Shown in pieces: positions 1 through 3,883 of a stretch of 6,423 nt of DNA (its first letter is position 1; each line of letters opens with the position of its first letter). A program made the translations under genes and the position numbers. The notes below the pieces were generated by a model. It did not search any database, was not told where the DNA came from, and saw only the letters and a list, made by a program, of their open reading frames with translations. This stretch comes from Patescibacteria group bacterium (GTDB taxonomy: Bacteria; Patescibacteriota; Microgenomatia; UBA1400; MFAQ01), in contig JAHJQJ010000014.1 in the NCBI GenBank assembly GCA_018819325.1, positions 1 to 6,423 of the forward strand, in the 5' to 3' direction.

Positions 1-63
1 ATATTTATGTACTTACAAGATGATCAGAGAAGTGGTTTGGTAAAACCCATTCAGGAGGTGTGA
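1..63 (+). CDS. Possible C-terminal tail of an upstream gene (partial)
   Basis: The first frame is open from the window edge to TGA 61-63 and reads as the last 20 codons of a protein, ending KPIQEV. Too little remains to assign a family. The last codons (CAG GAG GTG TGA) also form the SD sequence for the next frame, as in a tightly packed operon. A competing frame ends at TAA 41-43 and is about as plausible, so the identity of the tail is uncertain. The same frame stays open immediately after the TGA, so the region could also be an N-terminal part of the next gene cut off by a stop. Confidence 0.3.
   Translation: MFMYLQDDQRSGLVKPIQEV
53..60 (+). promoter_or_regulatory. Perfect Shine-Dalgarno sequence without a standard start codon
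   Basis: AGGAGGTG is fully complementary to the usual 3' end of 16S rRNA. In the downstream coding frame the codons at normal spacing are CTT 67-69 and ACG 70-72. No ATG, GTG or TTG occurs in that frame before GTG 142. In the other two frames the nearby GTGs run into stops within a few codons (GTG 60 ends at TAG 75-77; GTG 77 is followed directly by TAA). The site is therefore real as a sequence, but its start codon is non-canonical, mutated or misread. Confidence 0.6.
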
Positions 64-141
64 ACTCTTACGGTTAGTGTAATTGATGTAGCTGCACAAC
101 CACACACTGGCTTTAGCCCAGACAAACTACCTCAAGATGAT

Positions 142-594
142 GTGAACGTGGTTGATTATGATGATATTCGCACCGTTGAAGCAGATAGAAACGATGGGGG
201 TAGGAATACCAGTTTACATACCACGTCTCTTGTTGTCCCTATTAGTGAACTAAGTAAACTTATAGCCCAACCAACACAGATACTACTACAAAGTAGAGAT
301 GTATTACGGACACCAGATGAAGAATTTGCTGGACACACCGAATATGAATATTTGTATTGGCGTGGAGGTTCGGATGATAGGTTACAGCAAAAGGTAGCTG
401 TAACTAAAATACCACCAAGTGTTAGTGGTGTCTTGAGGTCCGTGTCCATAGAAAGATATGTCCTTGACCATTTTGGAGATATCATTTATGGAAAAGTAAT
501 TTTAAACTCAAGTCGTGTTACCGATAAATTAGGTATTAGGTTGGAATATGGAGATTCGGTTTTCTTAAAATTTGTTCCAGATAAGGTCTTTTAA
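142..594 (+). CDS. Unrecognised protein, main part; frame probably longer at both ends
   Basis: I do not recognise this protein. From GTG 142 it encodes 150 residues, soluble and mixed in composition, rich in Val/Ile/Asp/Arg, with no signal peptide or membrane segment. The GTG has no SD. The frame is open back to codon 64, and residues for 64-141 look protein-like (…VSVIDVAAQPHTGFSPDK…), so the natural start probably lies near the SD at 53-60. It ends DKVF at TAA 592-594, but the +1 frame continues with protein-like sequence to 742, giving about 225 residues in all. A frameshift, real or from sequencing, is therefore likely. It is the only gene on the + strand and converges on the aspartic protease gene. 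Its codons look somewhat different from those of the AT-rich - strand genes, but I did not count them. Confidence 0.6.
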   Translation: MNVVDYDDIRTVEADRNDGGRNTSLHTTSLVVPISELSKLIAQPTQILLQSRDVLRTPDEEFAGHTEYEYLYWRGGSDDRLQQKVAVTKIPPSVSGVLRSVSIERYVLDHFGDIIYGKVILNSSRVTDKLGIRLEYGDSVFLKFVPDKVF

Positions 595-742
595 CGTTTC
601 GTCTGATGATTTGAACCTTAAATTACGTTTGGGAAAAATTCTAAAGCCAGATTACCCTGAAATTATGTTTGGAAGAGCAGAGGAATGGATAACAGATGGC
701 GGAATCTTTGTGGGGAAAACACCAACAGAAATACTGAATTAA
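569..742 (+). pseudogene. C-terminal continuation of the preceding gene in the +1 frame
   Basis: This frame is open from 569 (stop TAA 566-568) to TAA 740-742. From 590 it reads FNVSSDDLNLKLRLGKILK and then a stretch containing FGRAEEW and FVGKTPTEILN, which looks like ordinary soluble protein and would follow DKVF of the preceding frame without a gap. Deleting one T from TTTT 589-592, or a +1 slip at TTT 589-591, joins the two into a protein of about 225 residues. The alternative is a separate 56-residue ORF starting at TTG 572 inside the upstream gene, but that start has no SD and its first residues look unlike a natural N-terminus. Classed as the broken part of one gene, with programmed frameshifting as the alternative. 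Confidence 0.55.
583..595 (+). promoter_or_regulatory. Candidate +1 ribosomal frameshift site
   Basis: The order is AAGG (583-586, SD-like), two bases, TTT (589-591), stop TAA (592-594), then C (595). A P-site tRNA-Phe on TTT could re-pair with TTT 590-592, after which AAC 593-595 is read and translation continues to 742. This resembles the prfB (RF2) site, which has an internal SD about 3 nt before CTT TGA C. The TAAC context is a poor termination context. A 1-nt indel in the T run explains the same data, so the functional claim is inference. Confidence 0.3.
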
Positions 743-764
743 GCGTAATCTTAAAGCGTGCTAT

Positions 765-1166
765 TTATGTGTGTCTTTTGAGCCTTGAAAAATGTACTTT
801 CTGATTTGTAAAATCAATTTCTAACTTGGAACTAAGTTTACGCATGAGAGATATTCCCATCAACAGTGACCCTGAAGGTCTAACACTAACTACCGCTGGA
901 ATTTGCTTACTTCCACTTGTTATGAGGCCTAAACATTCAAACCACTGCACGCTACTTCCATCCGCAATCTGATAGTCTTGAATTCCGACCAATGTCAAGG
1001 CCAAAGGAAAGGCTTCTTTGTACGTTATACACAAATCATTGGTGAAACCAGTATCTATCTTGAAGGGCAGTGTTTGTTTTACCTTTTTCGATATTGGGCT
1101 GTTAACTTCCAGTTCTACAATAATGGAGTTGCCGTCAAAATGCCCATCCATAGCCTTTAGCTTCAT
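765..1166 (-). CDS. Retropepsin-like (clan AA) aspartic protease family protein
   Basis: A 133-residue protein of the small, single-domain bacterial/archaeal relatives of retroviral proteases, which act as homodimers with one catalytic Asp per subunit. The catalytic motif is visible as FKIDTGFTNDLCI, with D38-T39-G40. It is followed by the flap-region pattern QIADGSSVQ (about 66-74) and the closing LLMGISLMRKLSSKLEIDF strand-helix-strand pattern (101-119), where family members typically have LLGMDLL…IDF. Length fits the family (about 110-130). There is no signal peptide or TM segment, so it is cytosolic; the substrate is unknown. Neither start has a good SD: Met1 overlaps the upstream 90-residue gene by 32 nt, and Met6 (1151) by 17 nt. 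Met6 gives a more family-like N-terminus. The overlap implies translational coupling to that gene. Confidence 0.8.
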   Translation of the reverse strand: MKLKAMDGHFDGNSIIVELEVNSPISKKVKQTLPFKIDTGFTNDLCITYKEAFPLALTLVGIQDYQIADGSSVQWFECLGLITSGSKQIPAVVSVRPSGSLLMGISLMRKLSSKLEIDFTNQKVHFSRLKRHT

Positions 1167-1407
1167 TAATTTCAGGAGTAGCTCTTCTCATTAAATTCCC
1201 GATTTGAACAATATAAAAAAGTTTATGAGGATACTTAGCTTGTGCCTTTTGAATAGCCGTATATTTATCTTCATCAACGAATATTTTTTTTGTGTTTGTT
1301 TCAATAACTGCGAAATGACCAAGATTAGTTTTCTCCAACTCCTCTCTTTTGTTGAAGTAAACTTCTTCACCCTTGGTGATTAAATCTCCTGGAGTTATAT
1401 CTCTCAT
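1135..1407 (-). CDS. Small protein resembling DUF5678, partner of the aspartic protease
   Basis: A 90-residue soluble protein ending at TGA. Residues about 28-72 (NLGHFAVIETNTKKIFVD, then a Lys/Ala-rich helix AIQKAQAKYPHKLFYIVQIG) follow the plan of DUF5678-type proteins: a GxWVAI-like strand, a turn with a reiterated lysine/valine strand, an amphipathic helix, then a final strand ending in P..…F.V.IG. Function is unknown in that family. I recall such small proteins being encoded directly before clan AA aspartic proteases, which is the arrangement here; the protease gene begins inside its last codons. ATG 1407 is chosen because it is the natural start of the frame; there is no SD before it, only a plausible promoter. 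It could be a substrate, regulator or adaptor of the protease. Family match made by eye. Confidence 0.65.
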   Translation of the reverse strand: MRDITPGDLITKGEEVYFNKREELEKTNLGHFAVIETNTKKIFVDEDKYTAIQKAQAKYPHKLFYIVQIGNLMRRATPEINEAKGYGWAF

Positions 1408-1432
1408 ATTTTGATTACTAATTGCATGTTTT

Positions 1433-1459
1433 ATTATATACTAACAAAGAATTTTGCAA
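1433..1459 (-). promoter_or_regulatory. Candidate sigma70 promoter of the DUF5678-like/protease pair
   Basis: On the - strand there is a consensus -10 box TATAAT (1433-1438), with TTGCAA (1454-1459) 15 bp upstream as a partial -35. The spacer is shorter than the ideal 17 bp. Transcription would start about 18 nt before ATG 1407, leaving a short leader without an SD. The position, in the 175-bp gap after the transporter gene, fits a separate transcription unit. Confidence 0.4.
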
Positions 1460-1577
1460 CTAGTCTGGAATTAAGAGATTAGATTCTTGTTCTGTGAAGC
1501 TTGCCAATCCCCTTTTTTTGATTGATCATATGGATGTATTTTATGCTATTTATGAGTATCTTTTAAGTTTGGAGTTG

Positions 1578-1605
1578 AAAAACTAAAGATATTGATATCT
1601 TTTAG
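1578..1605 (-). terminator. AT-rich terminator-like hairpin at the transporter stop codon
   Basis: Read on the - strand, arms AAAGATAT and ATATCTTT (1595-1602 and 1585-1592) form an 8-bp stem, extendable by CTA/TAG with one bulged A. It is followed at once by AG and TTTTT (1578-1582). The hairpin covers the last codons and the TAG stop of the MFS gene. The stem has almost no G-C pairs and a tight loop, so termination would be weak. Confidence 0.35.
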
Positions 1606-2698
1606 ACTTTGTATTCCAGTAGAGTACCACTGGAAATAGAAGCAATACTCCTCCCAAAACGAAATATATCCAAAAGGGTGATTTTTCCCAATAAAAACTA
1701 AGTAGAACCAAGAATACACCCAAAAATCTACCTACTGCCAAAACTAATTCTCTGCCAGGAATAGCTATCCTTAAATTAGAGTGGGTATCAACTACCATGG
1801 CTGTGGTAATATTCCAGAAAAGTGGTGTAAAGAGTTGAATTGCGGCGGTCAAAATTAACCACCATGATAAATTATCTTGAACAAAAGCAAACAAGAAAGT
1901 AATAATGGCCATTATTATAGTGATTGGATACAAAAATATTACTCTCTTTTGTAATTTGTCAGTCATTTTACCAAGCAACAAATTAGCCAACACACCTATT
2001 ATTGATAAATAAGCGAGATAAGTTCCGTAGCCAAGCGGAGTTTTAATAAAATACAAAGTATAAATGGGAATGACTCCAAACATCAATGCTTCCCAAATTC
2101 CTTCTATGAATAATAATGTTCTTGTGGCTTTTATTTCTAAAAGACTTGCCTTTATTGTGTAAGAAATTGTGAAATCTTTTTGATAAAACAGTGAAAATAA
2201 TACTGGGAAGAAGAAAACAAAGGAAAATACCCAAATTAAATTCATAGAGACTTGAGCAAGAACCCCTGCTAAAAGTGGTGCAAAAATACCAATTATGGTT
2301 GGGATGCTAAACATTAAAGCTGAGTTCCTACCTGTTTTCTCTTTTGGTGTGTTTTCAAAATAGGCAATATTGTAGAAAACAAAATAAAAATACATAGAGG
2401 CTCCAGCAAGTGCTGAAGCTAAATAATACTGCCAAGAAGAATTAATTTTTATTACCAAGAGGAGAAATAGTATCGATGTAAGAAGTGCTAAGAAATAAGA
2501 CTTGCGTGCTGAGAGTTTTTTAAAAGTTAATAGAACCACTATTTGCCCGAAAAATAGGCTTACTAGGCCTCCCATCATTATGGGTAAAGATAAGCCTTGC
2601 TGTAGATAGTGGGTGGGCAAAACTGCACCACTAAAAGATTTGAACCAAACATAAACTATAAAAAATATGTAAAGTTTAGTAAAAGGGTTTTTCCACAT
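1583..2698 (-). CDS. MFS-type membrane transporter, 12 TM segments
   Basis: A 371-residue, strongly hydrophobic protein with about twelve predicted membrane spans (roughly 9-28, 38-59, 68-85, 89-114, 126-149, 154-172, 196-219, 227-244, 254-274, 278-303, 319-339, 343-363). The loop between spans 8 and 9 carries GKMTDKLQKR (243-252), matching the MFS motif A pattern GxxxDxxxxR. The equivalent loop 2-3 in the first half (KKLSARK, about 60-66) is degenerate. The central loop around 172-195 is short, and the whole protein is slightly below the usual 400 residues. Substrate cannot be told; export of a small molecule or drug is the generic expectation. ATG 2698 lacks an SD and lies 23 nt after the toxin stop, so it may be the last gene of the toxin-antitoxin transcript, though a weak -10-like TACAAT lies just before the start. 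Confidence 0.75.
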   Translation of the reverse strand: MWKNPFTKLYIFFIVYVWFKSFSGAVLPTHYLQQGLSLPIMMGGLVSLFFGQIVVLLTFKKLSARKSYFLALLTSILFLLLVIKINSSWQYYLASALAGASMYFYFVFYNIAYFENTPKEKTGRNSALMFSIPTIIGIFAPLLAGVLAQVSMNLIWVFSFVFFFPVLFSLFYQKDFTISYTIKASLLEIKATRTLLFIEGIWEALMFGVIPIYTLYFIKTPLGYGTYLAYLSIIGVLANLLLGKMTDKLQKRVIFLYPITIIMAIITFLFAFVQDNLSWWLILTAAIQLFTPLFWNITTAMVVDTHSNLRIAIPGRELVLAVGRFLGVFLVLLSFYWEKSPFWIYFVLGGVLLLFPVVLYWNTKSKRYQYL

Positions 2699-2721
2699 AG
2701 GGTTATTGTATATTATGTTTA

Positions 2722-3060
2722 TTAAGTTTGAAGTTGAGATAAATATTCTTTTATTCTATTGCGGTCTTCGTTTTCTTTGTTACCCTTAAAGTATATCTCT
2801 ATAAATTCGATTTTTTGTTTTTGTTCGAAATAGGCATAAATTATTCTAAGCGATGACCCTTTTAAGTAGCGGCAAAACAGTCGTGCTTTTACTATATATG
2901 AAGCTTTGTTTTGTGTAATGATGTTAAAGTGTTTGCTGTTCCCAAGGGGGATAACAGAAACAACATTGCAAAATTCTTGAAGATCTTTTGGTAAAGATCT
3001 GTATTTTTTACCAAGTCGTTTACATTCCTTTTTAAATATAGGAAGTTCGTCAAAGTTCAT
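2722..3060 (-). CDS. RelE/ParE-superfamily toxin of a toxin-antitoxin pair
   Basis: A 112-residue basic protein with the RelE/ParE fold pattern. It has an N-terminal helix pair rich in Lys/Arg (FKKECKRLGKKYRSLPKDLQEF, about 9-30, as separate pieces), then the strand core IVKARLFCRYL (56-66) and LRIIYAYFEQKQKIEFIEIY (71-90), and the characteristic ending FKGNKENEDRNRIKEYL (91-107). Members are mostly ribosome-dependent mRNA endonucleases (RelE/HigB) or gyrase poisons (ParE); which applies here cannot be decided by eye. The start ATG 3058-3060 lies in the last codons of the HTH-Panacea gene (ATGAACTTTGA, 11-nt overlap) and has no SD, so translation is probably coupled to antitoxin translation and the antitoxin is made first. 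Codons 21-27 form a perfect inverted repeat (2981-3000). Confidence 0.8.
   Translation of the reverse strand: MNFDELPIFKKECKRLGKKYRSLPKDLQEFCNVVSVIPLGNSKHFNIITQNKASYIVKARLFCRYLKGSSLRIIYAYFEQKQKIEFIEIYFKGNKENEDRNRIKEYLSQLQT
2981..3000. repeat. Perfect 8-bp inverted repeat with 4-nt loop inside the toxin gene
   Basis: AGATCTTT (2981-2988) and AAAGATCT (2993-3000) are separated by TGGT. It lies in codons about 21-27 of the toxin. In the toxin mRNA it would form a hairpin about 60 nt after the start codon. On the + strand it is followed by GTATTTTTT and so looks like an antisense-oriented terminator, though with no gene before it. It may simply be a product of the codons. Confidence 0.5.
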
Positions 3061-3817
3061 CGTCGTAGTTTCTTACAGAGTATTTTTCGTCACGGTAGAA
3101 AACACTCTCGTAAGAAAGTGGTTTGCCTTCTTGTGCGGTTCTCCAAGGAATATCTTCGTGTGAATAATTTTCTATTTCCTTGACATTTTTGCCCGAGAGT
3201 CGTGTCAAAACATCGTCGATATGTCCAATTTCGCGGGCAGAAAGCACTCCAAGATCTGGATGTTTACGCGGAAGATATTTTTTTTGTTCGTATTTAAAGT
3301 ATTGGCTTTTTACCGCCTCAAGTTCCCCCTTGTTTTGCATGTCTTTAATAATTGTTGTTAGCTCAACTGATGTGGGGCCGTGATAATTTTTAATATATGT
3401 TGCGCCCATTAGATTTTCTTCAAACTTCTCATAATAGTCAAAATCAATGAAGTAAAGAAGTTTGTGGAGGACTGTTTCGCCAAAGTTTGGTTTGCTACCC
3501 ACTTTACCCAAAATATATAAAAGAACTTGTTTAAATTTTTTAAGGTTCTTTTTTGTAACACGAATCTGAAGATCGTTGGATTTTTTGTTGGCTGGTTTTG
3601 CAAGTGTAACCTTGGATTTTGATTCAAAACAGTTAAGAAAGTTATCCAAAGTTATCTCAAAAACTGCCGCAAGTTTTTTGGCTTCGGTCACGGTAAGCTC
3701 TCGTTCTCCATGTTCAATCTGCATATATGTTGGGCGTGACATGCCAAGTTTCAACGCCAGGTATTCCTGCGTCATTCCCCGATTATTACGCTGTTTTTTG
3801 ATAAATTTTCTAAGCAT
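3050..3817 (-). CDS. HTH-Panacea (DUF4065/SocA-like) antitoxin
   Basis: A 255-residue two-domain protein. Residues about 3-62 are an XRE-family helix-turn-helix (MTQEYLALKLGMSRPTYMQIEHGER), the DNA-binding part. A Lys-rich linker (68-95) leads to a Panacea/DUF4065 domain (about 95-250), seen from LHKLLYFIDFDYYEKF (117-132), YHGPTSVELTTIIKDM (145-160), and SHEDIPWRTA with a closing VFYRDE (219-244). Panacea is a known promiscuous antitoxin domain that neutralises unrelated toxins. Here it precedes and overlaps a RelE-like toxin gene, so it should bind that toxin and repress the operon. ATG 3817 is preferred because a strong promoter ends directly in front of it and the HTH starts at once. No SD precedes it; the mRNA appears leaderless or nearly so. 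It ends at TGA 3050-3052. Confidence 0.88.
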   Translation of the reverse strand: MLRKFIKKQRNNRGMTQEYLALKLGMSRPTYMQIEHGERELTVTEAKKLAAVFEITLDNFLNCFESKSKVTLAKPANKKSNDLQIRVTKKNLKKFKQVLLYILGKVGSKPNFGETVLHKLLYFIDFDYYEKFEENLMGATYIKNYHGPTSVELTTIIKDMQNKGELEAVKSQYFKYEQKKYLPRKHPDLGVLSAREIGHIDDVLTRLSGKNVKEIENYSHEDIPWRTAQEGKPLSYESVFYRDEKYSVRNYDDEL

Positions 3818-3831
3818 AGTTAGTTAACTAT
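3816..3831. promoter_or_regulatory. Palindromic operator candidate over the -10 box and start codon
   Basis: Arms ATAGTTA (3816-3822) and TAACTAT (3825-3831) form a perfect 7-bp inverted repeat with a 2-bp centre, and an inner 10-bp palindrome TAGTTAACTA lies at 3821-3830. It covers most of the -10 box, the transcription start and the first two bases of the antitoxin start codon on the coding strand. This is where an XRE dimer would block its own promoter. Binding by the encoded HTH protein is inferred. Confidence 0.55.
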
Positions 3832-3855
3832 AAATGATGTAGGAATTCTTGTCAA
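3827..3855 (-). promoter_or_regulatory. Near-consensus sigma70 promoter of the toxin-antitoxin operon
   Basis: On the - strand there is TTGACA (3850-3855, perfect -35), a 17-bp spacer, then TATAGT (3827-3832, 5 of 6 to consensus). Only 9 nt separate the -10 box from ATG 3817, so the start of transcription should fall about 2-4 nt before, or at, the start codon. It lies wholly in the 66-nt gap after the helicase gene, so the toxin-antitoxin pair can be transcribed on its own. Confidence 0.75.
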
Positions 3856-3883
3856 GTAATATGTAAAGAATTTAGACTTATTA

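Noticed and set aside
61..63. TGA read as an amino acid (for example glycine in Absconditabacteria/Gracilibacteria), joining the frame at 1-60 to the downstream frame
   Set aside because: The antitoxin and DUF5678-like genes end naturally at TGA in tight overlaps with the next gene, and no other gene needs an in-frame TGA. The strong SD at this point also fits a new start better.
156..485. 109-residue open frame on the - strand
   Set aside because: It is antisense to the + strand gene, lacks an SD and has a Ser/Cys-rich composition typical of a shadow frame.
739..754. TTAAG/CTTAA inverted repeat between the two convergent genes, as a terminator
   Set aside because: The stem is only 5 bp, A-T rich, and no T run follows on either strand.
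1479..1529. 16-codon basic peptide on the - strand (MINQKKGIGKLHRTRI) upstream of the DUF5678-like gene
   Set aside because: It is very short, lacks an SD, and open frames of this length occur often by chance in such DNA.
1530..1586. 18-codon peptide on the + strand (MDVFYAIYEYLLSLELKN) in the gap after the transporter
   Set aside because: It has no SD or promoter, is short and overlaps the terminator-like hairpin of the opposite strand.
3576..3827. 83-residue open frame on the + strand across the antitoxin gene
   Set aside because: It is a shadow of the clear HTH-Panacea coding frame and would run into the operator region.
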